Shown piece by piece: positions 7,816 to 15,615 of a stretch of DNA of 64,000 bases (the first letter of the stretch is position 1; every line of letters begins with the position of its first letter). Under the pieces are notes generated by a model that searched no databases, was not told the DNA's origin, and was given only the letters and a program-made list of their open reading frames with translations. Both the position numbers and the translations under genes were made by a program. This DNA is from CAYPIE01 sp964410665. GTDB taxonomy: Bacteria > Planctomycetota > Planctomycetia > Gemmatales > Gemmataceae. Location of the stretch: NCBI GenBank assembly GCA_964410665.1, contig CAYPIE010000025.1, positions 1-64,000 of the forward strand. Reading direction: 5' to 3'.

Positions 7816-8433
7816 GTGGAGAACAAAAGGATGCAGTTCATTCATGACTCGCTGTTTCAAACAACAAGCGAAGAAGAATGGCTAGTTGACTCGGCTGCAA
7901 AGGAGTTCGAACCAGGAGTCGTCGTCGAACGGCGAATGGTACTTGGTTGCGCTCTCGGAGCATTGGCTACTTTGTTCTGTCCGCTCTCGAAGCGTACTTT
8001 CGGACAGGAAAGCTCTGCGGGTCCATCCAAACGCTCTAATACAAAGACGATTGAGCTCGAAACGCGGATATCACGTCTGCGTCCTTAGACACGCCGGTTG
8101 ATCGCAAGCGACAGTCTCGATGAAGAGGGGTATATCAAAAGGGCCGTTGAGGAACTAGCGAAGCTATCCGAACTGAAGACCAATCGCTTCGCTCCAGCCA
8201 ATGGCACGGTGCAATCGGATCTTCAAGCCTGGGTCGTTCCCCTAATTCTTGTTCAATTTCGAATGAGCCCGAATTCGGTGATCCGTTTACACGATCATCG
8301 GCATCAGAACGGTGTAATCAGTGTCCGCGAAGGGCACGCCCGTGTACGGAGTTTTGATCTCTTTGAGGAAGAGGGGGATAAACGCTGGGATGTTGCAGCG
8401 GGTAAGCTCCCTGGCAGGGATGAAGAGTTCCTA
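7816..8433 (+). pseudogene. Secreted cupin-like protein, broken by an in-frame stop and cut off by an IS701 remnant
   Basis: Two frames in the same phase (7816-8088 and 8098 onward) join into one protein across a TAG at 8086-8088. The first part has an RR-containing hydrophobic leader (VERRMVLGCALGALATLF). The second has SLDEEGYIKRAVEELAKL and a cupin segment VIRLHDHRHQNGVISVREGH followed by ARVRSFDLFEEE, close to cysteine-dioxygenase-like cupins in which HDH binds metal. At 8431 the coding sequence runs directly into an IS701-type terminus, so the C-terminus is lost. It is probably non-functional. Confidence 0.65.
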
Positions 8434-8558
8434 GTACTACAGTTGTATTTGCTATAATCGCCATGGTAAAGGGTTTGCTGGAGAAAAACCATGGCTGTGC
8501 GACCACCGACCACCGACCACCGACCACCGACGACGTGCACGACTGGGCGAAGGAACTG
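8431..8558 (+). mobile_element. Truncated left end of an IS701-family element
   Basis: From CTAG at 8431 the sequence TACTACAGTTGTATTTGC and the following about 110 bp match the left end of the IS701 copy at 16728, including the first transposase codons (ATG at 8491) through GCGAAGGAACTGG. It then stops abruptly, with no right end. A CCACCGA heptamer present twice in the larger copy is repeated four times here. CTAG fits the YTAR target preference of IS701. Confidence 0.8.
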
Positions 8559-8603
8559 GGGAGTGTCCAAATTTGGGGTTTATAACACGGGTCTTTGCGC
8601 CCA

Positions 8604-9518
8604 TTAAATCTCGGAGGCAGTTTCCCCACCGGAGCGTGTCAGTAGGGCCGGTATCAGATCCCTTGCGGAGTAGGGGGTGAACCGAACCGATCCGTCGGCG
8701 TACAGGAAATTACAGCCGCCTTGGTGGAGACTCCAGAAGTTCAGGCGGTCACAAGGGTTGTCAAGTCTCCCTGGCCCAAAAGCGCTACCTAGCCCGCACG
8801 GCGCCCCCACGATACCTGCGGGGCCCATGTGAAACATCACGCCATCGGGGCCCCCGAACTTGTCAAGGATCCACACCCGCTGATACCACCCGCCGGCTTG
8901 GAAAGTGTTTGGTGGTGGGCGCTCGCGCATGGCGATGTTGTTGCTCGTTCCGTCGGTGATATCGGACATCCGTGACCCGGTGGCAATGTCGAAGAAGAAG
9001 CCAGGCTTGGCAACTTGCAGCAGAGAGAACGACTCAGGATCCTGGAAGGTATCAGCCGACCCGATGTACGAGGTCATGGCGATGGTGTGGCCGGCGGGCG
9101 ATGTCACTGCTCGGCCTAGCCGGTCATCCGCCGGACAAGTGAAGAGCTTCAGCGGCGTCGAGAACCCGACATGCGGGGGCGTGATGAACGGTCGAGACTC
9201 CAAACCCACAGGCATCCTTGGAGATCCTCCAGAGTGGCTCCTGTTCGACATAGGGCAAGATGTGGGGCATCCAGTTGAGCACTTGCTCAGGTTCCGCCGT
9301 CTCAGGCCAAGGTTGCGCGGCTGGCTGAACCCGCTCCCCGACGCAGGGAAGTGGCCGTGATCGCCGTGGTAGTGGTGCAGTGCCATGCCGATCTGCCGCA
9401 TTCGATTCTGGCAGTCCGCGCGGGCCGCTGCGTTCCGGGCCGCTTGGACTCCGGATAGCAACAGCCCAATTAGCGTCATCATGACACCGATCACGACCAG
9501 GACTTCGACGAGTGTCAC
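8604..9518 (-). pseudogene. DUF1559 pseudopilin-like protein with two compensating frameshifts
   Basis: The frame opens with a type-IV-pilin-like N-terminus (GVTLVEVLVVIGVMMTLIGL) from a GTG at 9518 and ends with the DUF1559 C-terminal signature (NFLYADGSVRFTPYS, LLTRSGGE). Between about 9340 and 9190 the open frame gives nonsense (RRRNLSKCSTGCPTSC), while another minus frame there reads QVLNWMPHILPYVEQEPLW, the expected DUF1559 middle. So two opposite frameshifts bracket about 150 bp. Either this is a mildly decayed gene or the assembly has two indels. DUF1559 proteins are abundant, secreted and of unknown function in planctomycetes. Confidence 0.75.
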
Positions 9519-9547
9519 GCCTCTGCGCTCTGTGTTGTTCGTCCGAT

Positions 9548-10642
9548 TTATTCGAGCAGATCCTCCGCCACAAGGACATCGACCCCCAGGTTTACTTTCC
9601 CGGATGCTGTGAGGGCAGATAACTCCACATATCCCCCCTTCGGCTGGGTAAGGCCGTGTCCGGACAAGGATAGCTTGAGCGTGTGTACCGGCCGGGACTC
9701 GTTGCCGCTGCCCAGAGTCACTTGCCAGCCCGGCGGAGCTTTCACCAAGCGTAGCGAAAACGGTTCACTGGTGGGACTCCGGCAGACGCACACCGCGGTG
9801 GTGATCGGTCCACCCTCTGACGTGACCGGGAGGCGGACGAGCTTGGGACTGACTTCAGCGGGCGAGGAGGCCCGCCCGGAGACAAGGAAAGACACCGGCC
9901 AGACAGGCGGGGTCGAATCGACCCAAACATCCACCCGAGAGCCGACCTGTCGGGCCCAACTAGAGTCAACGTCTAGAGTCACCTTGCCGATGAGCGTTCC
10001 TCCACCAGGGCCACTCCAAGGCACCGCGGGAGCAGGGACTACTTCAACGCTGACGCCTTCGCTGTCGCTCCTTGCCCTAGACAGCATCCGGGGAGGGATC
10101 GTCCGGTCGATCACCGACACCTCCCGGCGGACGGTCGCCCCAGTCACGACCTCCCCGAAGGTCACTGTCTGCGGTGAGACTTCCAGCCCACCCGATATCC
10201 GGTCTACGAAGATCGTCAGGGCGGCCTCCTCCCGCCCTGGCATGTTGGTCTTCATCCGCAGGATTATCTTCAACTGACCGCCGATGTCTCCGTGAACGGC
10301 CATCCGCACGAGATAGTCTTGTCCCTCACTAGGGGCAAGTCGGAAGCCCGTTACTCTCACGAATTGGCCCCCCTCTTCGCGTTCCAAACCCGAACACCCG
10401 CAGCTAGAGTTGACACCGGTGACGACAAGTTCCTTGTCACCTCAGTTTACAAACCTGACCTTGGCTGTCGCGATCTGGCCTCTCTCTTGCTCTCCCAGGC
10501 TGACGAGTTCCGGGTAATCCAGGACCGGGCCCACGCCCACCTCCTGGTGGTCACCACGGGCATACCAGTTGGCGGTGACCGCCGCCCCAACGCCCAGAAC
10601 GAGGAATAAGATAGGGAGCACTGATGAGCGGTATGTTGTCAT
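9548..10642 (-). pseudogene. DUF1573-type secreted protein interrupted by an in-frame TGA
   Basis: The ORF from 10642 has a membrane or signal segment (VLPILFLVLGVGAAVTANW) and reaches RFVN, then a TGA at 10442-10444. The same frame continues GDKELVVTGVNSSCGCSGLE, the DUF1573 hallmark containing SSCGCS, into the 279-aa frame ending at 9548. Without the stop the product would be about 364 aa with two immunoglobulin-like DUF1573 modules. The in-phase continuity shows a point nonsense mutation rather than two genes. Its neighbours on the same strand are the damaged DUF1559 gene downstream and a LolA-like gene 21 bp upstream. Confidence 0.8.
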
Positions 10643-10663
10643 GGTGATCCTTCGTTGAGTGTG

Positions 10664-11710
10664 TCATCCTGCCGCTTCTTCACCGCGCCTGCGTCTGACA
10701 AACCGCCAAGCGTACACGCTACCGCCAAAGAACAGACAGTTCAGACCAGCGGGTAAGATCCACCACCCCCACCGATCCGCTTCGCTCGTCGAAGGCAGCG
10801 CGGGCTCGGCGTCAGCTTGAGCAGAGCGAGGTCCGGCCGCGACTTTCGATAAAGGCCTCTGGGGACCTTTGGCCAACCCTGTTGGATCCGCCCGATACTC
10901 CGTCCCGCTTATCTGGTCCTTGACCAGTGTGCCGTCCCGGTATTTTGGCCGCAACACCTTAGGTGGGATCGGCTCGTTCACCTCCCTGACCTTGAACAAG
11001 GTCGTCCGCCGGACCTTCAACTTCGCGGAGAGCCGCTCTTCGACGACGACCTTCTTGGGAAAGTAGATCCCCGGCGCGACCTCGCCGAAGCCCAACACCG
11101 TTTCGTCCACTTCGAACGGGACAGTTTTCCCACCGGAGTCGAGCATCACCTTGGCGTACTTGCGGCTGACGAGATAATTGTGGCGAGTGTCAAAATGAAT
11201 CTCGGTGGTGCCGTCGGCGGTCTTGAACACCACTTTCCCGTCACGTGATTCAAGCTTGGCATCATCGAGGTGGCCTTGGAGTTGTTCCGCCAGTGGCTGG
11301 GTGCCCCTGCCTTGCGAAGAGTCCATGGCATACAGGGAGTCTCTCCAAGGGTACACGTCCAAGAAAACGACGCCGGTATTCGGAACAATCAGTGCGTGCG
11401 ACTCCCCGCCCCGCCCAGCACCGTTGATCACCGTGATGACGCGGTCCGGAAGCACGTAAACCGACTCGTTCATCCCATTTCGGTCGTACTTTAGCCGTTT
11501 TGAGTCGGAAGACTTCCAGCACTCACCTTTAACAGTGACTACTCCGCCACCCTGTTCGTTCTTGATGGCGAACTCGAAGTGGATTGTCCGGATCCGCTCC
11601 ACCGCCGCGGCGTGAGCGGAGACCACACTCTGAGCATTCTCGGCCGCCCCTGCAGAGCCCAACCAGGCCCAACACGCGAACATCACCCCCACCCACAGCC
11701 TTATGGACAT
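10664..11710 (-). CDS. LolA-like secreted protein with C-terminal membrane anchor
   Basis: The 348-aa protein has a signal peptide (MSIRLWVGVMFACWAWLGSAGAA), then a beta-rich region beginning VERIRTIHFEFAIKNEQGGG and continuing VKGECWKSSDSKRLKYDRNG, typical of the LolA/LppX-like outer-membrane lipoprotein-sorting fold in planctomycete secreted proteins. Near the C-terminus (about 315-335) lies a transmembrane segment (WWILPAGLNCLFFGGSVYAW) followed by RRRRGEE. It probably faces the periplasm. It stands 21 bp from the DUF1573 gene and is likely co-transcribed with it. Exact function unknown. Confidence 0.7.
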   Translation of the reverse strand: MSIRLWVGVMFACWAWLGSAGAAENAQSVVSAHAAAVERIRTIHFEFAIKNEQGGGVVTVKGECWKSSDSKRLKYDRNGMNESVYVLPDRVITVINGAGRGGESHALIVPNTGVVFLDVYPWRDSLYAMDSSQGRGTQPLAEQLQGHLDDAKLESRDGKVVFKTADGTTEIHFDTRHNYLVSRKYAKVMLDSGGKTVPFEVDETVLGFGEVAPGIYFPKKVVVEERLSAKLKVRRTTLFKVREVNEPIPPKVLRPKYRDGTLVKDQISGTEYRADPTGLAKGPQRPLSKVAAGPRSAQADAEPALPSTSEADRWGWWILPAGLNCLFFGGSVYAWRFVRRRRGEEAAG

Positions 11711-11886
11711 GGTTACTCCCCTGTTGAAACCCCGGATCCTTCACTCGCCAGCCGCACACGAGTGGTGCCGCTTTGCCGAAATAAAAGTTGGGCGTCCAGC
11801 CGGCCGGAGTTGAGAAAGAGACCAACACCCTCCACCTCTCCGGCCGAACCAGACCGCTCACTCAGAGAGCCCGCTGATTAGGGGGT

Positions 11887-12267
11887 TCAACAAGTGTAGC
11901 CAGCATAAGAACTGGTGGCCACGACCGCCGGCATGGTACCCGGAAGGATGTAGTTACCTGAACAAATTGGAATGACGGACGCGGTGGCATTGCAGGTAAT
12001 CGACGACGACACACACAGGCTTCGCCACTGGCCCAAGAACAGAACACATATGGGGTTCCCCGGGATGGGATTCCCCGCCGCGTCACGTGCCGGAACGCCG
12101 GCCCAGTTCAAGTTAGTGCAGAAGTCTTGTTTACATTCGGCGTCCGGCACGGCAATGGCTGGGACCAGGCCCTGGATAGCCTTTGCTTCCTTCCACATCC
12201 CGAACGAGAGTGCCGCGCAGACGACGGCAAAGGTGAAGACGGTTGCGATGTTGCTGGACTTGGACAT
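11887..12267 (-). CDS. Small Cys-containing secreted protein
   Basis: The 126-aa product has an N-terminal hydrophobic leader (NIATVFTFAVVCAALSFGMW) and an extracellular part with about eight Cys (CKQDFCTNLNW, NPICVLFLGQWRSLC, ITCNATA, PICSGNY, final YTC). I recognise no family. It precedes the LolA-like, DUF1573 and DUF1559 genes on the same strand. In planctomycetes such small Cys-rich secreted proteins commonly head gene sets of this sort, so it may be the exported substrate. That is inference. Confidence 0.7.
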   Translation of the reverse strand: MSKSSNIATVFTFAVVCAALSFGMWKEAKAIQGLVPAIAVPDAECKQDFCTNLNWAGVPARDAAGNPIPGNPICVLFLGQWRSLCVSSSITCNATASVIPICSGNYILPGTMPAVVATSSYAGYTC

Positions 12268-12579
12268 GAGATATCCATCCTGAGGGTGTAGTCCATGTCA
12301 CGTCCCCAAGAACAAAGGCGATACCATCGGGATCCTACATTCATCATTTGCCATTTCAACAGCAAAACAAGAAAAAACCTCACCGCGATTTACCACCTGG
12401 GAAGTGGGTTCCGTATCGTCACAGACACACCAAACAGGTAACCCCATCAGGTTGATGAGCTGCCTACGGCATGACGCCGACGATTGGATAAGGGCAAGAA
12501 CCCTCCGGTATACCGTCGAGGGCGAAGAAGGTGCAAGCGAGTTGTGCCGGTGAAAGCTCCATGACCGGAGCACGTCTAA
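12268..12579. other. Gap upstream of the secreted-protein operon
   Basis: About 310 bp between the start of the small secreted protein and the right end of the IS701 copy. A 91-aa minus frame (12298-12573) has no family resemblance and runs into the IS end. The stretch probably contains the promoter of the leftward operon. Confidence 0.4.
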
Positions 12580-12599
12580 TACTACGGTTGTATTTGGTC

Positions 12600-12838
12600 A
12601 ATCTGGGGGTCGATCCTCTCCGGTCGTGACATCGTCGGGCTTGGGACTGGTGGGCTCGCCGCCAAAATGACCACTGCAGAGCTCGCTCCAGTGCGTTCAA
12701 CCGCTTCCATACGATCCGGATCCGCAGCGTCCCGTCCTCCGGCACGGTCAGCGGGATCAGTCGCCCCCCTTTTGCGGCCGCCCTGCTGCTCGGGCCCGGA
12801 TCACGCTCAACAGCGCCAACGCCCGTATCGACAGCGTG
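12600..12838 (-). pseudogene. 3' fragment of the interrupted IS701 transposase
   Basis: Read leftward from 12838 the sequence gives TLSIRALALLSVIRARAAGR, then after a one-base slip in a G run (near 12772) LIPLTVPE and ALQWSFWRRAHQSQARRCH. This is the C-terminal end expected after WYRHIT in the 5' fragment that stops at 15616. The frameshift shows the copy is inactive independently of the insertion. Confidence 0.65.
12831..12838. repeat. 8-bp target-site duplication, left copy
   Basis: ACAGCGTG immediately before the GTATGCGTC end at 12839. The identical octamer follows the opposite end at 15608-15615. In the uninterrupted transposase the octamer would occur once. Confidence 0.85.
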
Positions 12839-12916
12839 GTATGCGTCGAGCGAAGCCCATCTTGCAGAGCCTGGGTACCTCTCGGGCAGACCGATTGTTT
12901 GGGGAAGAACCACCCC

Positions 12917-12967
12917 ATGGGCGGACGGAAGGGCAAACCCCGCGATCCCACCAAGGAACCTGCCTGA
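12917..12967 (+). pseudogene. Degenerate IS66 accessory ORF start (tnpA-like)
   Basis: The short frame reads MGGRKGKPRDPTKEPA and then stops. The same peptide start, at nearly the same distance (78-79 bp) from a GTAA-type end, occurs at 16896, where it runs on with KEQVWQPTIAQQTQSSLS as in IS66 accessory proteins. Confidence 0.55.
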
Positions 12968-12991
12968 CCGAGCGGAGCCTGAGGGTTCGTG

Positions 12992-13033
12992 GGCAGCTGC
13001 AAACGGGTTGGCCCCGAGGCGTTTGCAGCTGCC
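12992..13033. repeat. Perfect 14-bp inverted repeat
   Basis: GGCAGCTGCAAACG at 12992-13005 pairs perfectly with 13020-13033 around a 14-nt loop. It lies directly before a second GTAAGCGTC sequence at 13036. It may be a terminator, or part of a smaller palindromic element inserted inside the IS66-type element. Confidence 0.7.
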
Positions 13034-13035
13034 AA

Positions 13036-13125
13036 GTAAGCGTCTAACGGACACCGGTCGCACCGGTCCACGTTAAGCGTCTTGCGACCCCCATCTTACA
13101 GAGCATGGTAATCTTCGAGATATAG
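13036..13125 (+). repeat. Two further internal IS66-like end sequences
   Basis: GTAAGCGTCTAACGGACACC begins at 13036. A second sequence, GTTAAGCGTCTTGCGA, begins at 13072 and continues with CCCATCTTACAGAGCATGG, matching the consensus of the other ends. They indicate more than one round of insertion or internal deletion. Confidence 0.5.
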
Positions 13126-13258
13126 CCTTCTGCCAATGAGCTGCTCTAGGAGGAGCTGTTTCGTTCGACGATTACCCTGAGGGTGACCGCCCCCGCTCCG
13201 GCACGACTCACCGTCGGCTCCGCACGACCGGGAGTCGGCCTACGCTCCGGGTCCGACG

Positions 13259-14116
13259 TCACTCTTGCCCCGACGGGACTGCGGCAACACGAAAGCCCCG
13301 GCCGACGTTCCGGCGCGACAGCCCGAGCCTGTAGCGGTCCGCCGCGCGGCAGCTCCGCGGGTAGTCGTACCAGGAGCCACCCCGGAACACCCGGACCGAG
13401 CCTCCTTGCGGGTCCAAGTCCGCACACCGCTCCCAGACATTCCCGTGCATGTCATGGATACCCAGCCGGTTCGCCGGGTAGGAACCCACCGCCGTCGGGC
13501 GGCCAGGGCAATCCCTGTTGTCGAAGTTGGCTAAATCCGGGGTGAGCATCGCCACCGGCTGGTCAAAGTAGAAATCATACTTGCTCTCCTCCTTGGTGAT
13601 CGGCCCGCCTCTACAAGCGTACTCCCACTCCGCCTCCGTCGGCAACCGGTAACGCAGGCCAACGGACGACGCTCGGCCATTCAGACCCTCCAAGAACGGT
13701 TGAACGTCCTCCCAAGACACGCACTCCACCGGAAACCGACGCGTGTCTAGCCCTTCCACCTCTTCGGCCCCACGTCCCGTTGCGCAGAACCAGCTCGGGT
13801 TGTTGCCCATCACGTCCTGCCACTGCGACTGCGTCACCGGGTACACACCCCACCAGAGTCCACGCTCTAGGATGAACAGCTGCTCCCCTTCCTTGCCCTC
13901 TTCGCCGCCGAGCCAGCTCTCCCCTGGCGGAACCCACGTCAGCTGCAGACCCAGCGCATTGAGCTCTTCGCCACGAGCGAACCGACGCATGATCGCTGCG
14001 TTCTCGGGGTCGCCGCCATCCTCCTCAAGCCAGTCGGCGTACACCTGCCAGTTCAATAGCGTCGTCCGGTCGCCTTGAATGGCACGTACAAAGGCAAGGT
14101 GGTATTCGAATGACAT
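13259..14116 (-). CDS. TIGR02996-SUMF1 protein, passenger copy A
   Basis: The 285-aa protein begins with a Gemmata-type TIGR02996 repeat-companion segment (FVRAIQGDRTTLLNWQVYAD then WLEEDGGDP). The formylglycine-generating-enzyme/SUMF1 fold follows: LTWVPPGESWLGG, PVTQSQWQDVMGNNPS, RFPVECVSWEDV, YRLPTEAEWEYACRGG, GIHDMHGNVWE and FRGGSW. True formylglycine enzymes have two active-site Cys near the C-terminus. Here only one is seen (SCRAADRYR), so sulfatase activation is unlikely and a binding or structural role fits better. ATG at 14116 matches the start in copy B; an ATG at 14140 is possible. It lies inside the IS66-type element. Confidence 0.85.
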   Translation of the reverse strand: MSFEYHLAFVRAIQGDRTTLLNWQVYADWLEEDGGDPENAAIMRRFARGEELNALGLQLTWVPPGESWLGGEEGKEGEQLFILERGLWWGVYPVTQSQWQDVMGNNPSWFCATGRGAEEVEGLDTRRFPVECVSWEDVQPFLEGLNGRASSVGLRYRLPTEAEWEYACRGGPITKEESKYDFYFDQPVAMLTPDLANFDNRDCPGRPTAVGSYPANRLGIHDMHGNVWERCADLDPQGGSVRVFRGGSWYDYPRSCRAADRYRLGLSRRNVGRGFRVAAVPSGQE

Positions 14117-14140
14117 GGGACCGGTCCAGGAAAGGGGCAT

Positions 14141-14566
14141 GGGGCCAGGTTCTCCTACGATGAGTAGAAGATCGCGTCGGTCACCAGGTGTCGATGCAGA
14201 GGAGCAACTTACTACGATTCCACCCGGGGTGGCGGGCAGCACTTGATCCTGTTGTTCTTCAGACCGCCTTCGGGCTTACCCCCCTCAGCACATCGTAGTT
14301 TTTATCTATCAATAAGCGATTCTCTAGTACGGGGGTCACCTACAACCCTGGTGCTTGCCTAGCATGGGCACGACCGGTCTCCGGTGGACAGTTACTACCG
14401 ACTCACAACAGGGAGATCGGTCAGGGCCATGGCGTCCTATCGACGCCTGGCCCTGAGAACCGCTGAAAGCAGTCTCAGCGCTTCTGAGCGTGACCACTCC
14501 GCGCTCCGGCACGACTCACCGTCGGCTCCGCACGACCGGGAGTCGGCCTACGCTACGGACCCGACG
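14141..14566. other. Spacer between the two SUMF1 copies, with a strong hairpin
   Basis: The part next to copy B (about 14505-14566) is a duplicate of sequence downstream of copy A (about 13190-13258). The middle is unique to this spacer. It has a strong stem at about 14427-14456 with CAGGGCCA / TGGCCCTG outer and GGCGTC / GACGCC inner arms, which could terminate copy B's transcript. No gene is seen. Confidence 0.5.
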
Positions 14567-15415
14567 TTACTCTTGCCCCGACGGGACGGCGGCAACACGG
14601 AAGCCCAGGTAGTCGCGCCGGTGCGACGGCCTGTACCCGCCGCGGTACGCCGCGCGGCAGTGCCGCGGGTTGCGGCCCCAGGAGCCGCCCCGGTACACCC
14701 GGTTCGAGCTACTTTGCGCGTACAAGTCCGCACACCACTCCCATACATTTCCGTGCATATCATGGATACCCAGCCGGTTCGCCGGGTAGGAACCTACCGC
14801 CGTCGTGCGGTCAGGGCGACCACAGTTGGCCATTTCCGGGGTGAGCATCGCCACCGGCTTGTCAAAGTAAAAGTCATGCTTGCTCTCCTCCTTGGTGATC
14901 GGCCCGCCTCGGCAGGCATACTCCCACTCCGCATCCGTCGGCAACCGGTAACGCAGGCCAACCGACGACGCTCGGCCATTCAGAGCATCCAAGAATTTTT
15001 GCACGTCTTCCCAAGACACGCACTCCACCGGGAACCGACGCGTGTCTAGCCCTTCCACCCGACCGGCCCCACCTCCCGTTGCGCAGAAGTAGCTCGGGTT
15101 GTTGCCCATCACCGCCTGCCACTGCGACTGCGTCACCGGGTACACACCCCACCACAACCCACGCTCAAGCACAAAGTGCTGTTCCCCTTCCTTGCCGTAC
15201 TCACCGCCGAGCCAGCTCTTCCCCGGCGGAACCCACGTCAGCTGCAGACCCAGCGCATTGAGCTCTTCGCCACGAGCGAACCGACGCATGATCGCTGCGT
15301 TCTCGGGGTCGCCGCCATCCTCCTCAAGCCAGTCGGCGTACACCTGCCAGTTCAATAGCGTCGTCCGGTCGCCTTGAATGGCACGTACAAAGGCAAGGTG
15401 GTATTCGAATGACAT
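14567..15415 (-). CDS. TIGR02996-SUMF1 protein, passenger copy B
   Basis: The 282-aa protein is a close tandem paralogue of copy A, with the same TIGR02996 N-terminus and SUMF1 landmarks (PVTQSQWQAVMGNNPS, RYRLPTDAEWEYACRGG, GIHDMHGNVWEW, YRGGSW). It differs mainly in the C-terminal substrate-facing region (SSNRVYRGGSWGRNPRHCRA), where it also has a single Cys. The first 25 or so codons and the sequence upstream are almost identical between the copies, so the duplication is recent (offset about 1.3 kb). The frame extends upstream to 15577 into the transposon end; ATG 15415 is the start shared with copy A. Confidence 0.85.
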   Translation of the reverse strand: MSFEYHLAFVRAIQGDRTTLLNWQVYADWLEEDGGDPENAAIMRRFARGEELNALGLQLTWVPPGKSWLGGEYGKEGEQHFVLERGLWWGVYPVTQSQWQAVMGNNPSYFCATGGGAGRVEGLDTRRFPVECVSWEDVQKFLDALNGRASSVGLRYRLPTDAEWEYACRGGPITKEESKHDFYFDKPVAMLTPEMANCGRPDRTTAVGSYPANRLGIHDMHGNVWEWCADLYAQSSSNRVYRGGSWGRNPRHCRAAYRGGYRPSHRRDYLGFRVAAVPSGQE

Positions 15416-15607
15416 GGGACCGGTCCGGGAAAGGGGCATGGGCCTTGATGATTTTCGTATTCGCATCGTATCGCGTCGTTCAGAAGGACGGCAAGACGGT
15501 CGCAACCGGTTCTTTTGGCAAGCGCCGAAGGAATCCCTCCTCGCACCGCTATGGCTCTGACCGAGCGGTTCCCACACTACGCCAGGTGTGCTTCGCGAGA
15601 CGCTTAC

Positions 15608-15615
15608 ACAGCGTG
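15608..15615. repeat. 8-bp target-site duplication, right copy
   Basis: ACAGCGTG immediately after the inverted end that finishes CTTAC at 15607. It is identical to 12831-12838 and lies within the codons for RHIT-L of the IS701 transposase. Confidence 0.85.

Larger units (their letters stand above)
12839..15607. mobile_element. IS66-type element (2769 bp) carrying two SUMF1 genes instead of a transposase
   Basis: The left end (GTATGCGTCGAGCGAAGCCC on plus) and right end (GTAAGCGTCTCGCGAAGCAC on minus) form imperfect terminal inverted repeats of at least 50 bp. They are flanked by the perfect 8-bp duplication ACAGCGTG. GTAA ends and 8-bp duplications are IS66-family traits. At 12917, 78 bp inside the left end, a degenerate start of the small IS66 accessory ORF reads MGGRKGKPRDPTKE before a stop. 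No tnpB or tnpC is present. Two tandem TIGR02996-SUMF1 genes fill the interior. It would need transposase in trans. Confidence 0.8.

Noticed and set aside
7602..7841. 79-aa minus frame with a lipoprotein-like stretch (WWVSLLLGVGC)
   Set aside because: The hydrophobic part is in the middle of the frame with no start codon or ribosome-binding site just before it. It may be a decayed gene piece, but is not supported as a gene.
12464..13063. 199-aa minus frame spanning the IS701 fragment and the IS66 end
   Set aside because: It joins unrelated pieces (transposon end, transposase tail, IS terminus). Parts are real fragments, but the frame as a whole is an artefact.
14384..15049. 221-aa plus frame opposite SUMF1 copy B
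   Set aside because: It is the antisense shadow of the SUMF1 gene. The minus frame has clear domain motifs.
13190..15440. Possible diversity-generating retroelement around the SUMF1 genes
   Set aside because: SUMF1/C-lectin-fold genes are typical DGR targets, but no reverse transcriptase, accessory gene or template repeat with adenine-specific differences is seen. The two copies look like an ordinary tandem duplication.
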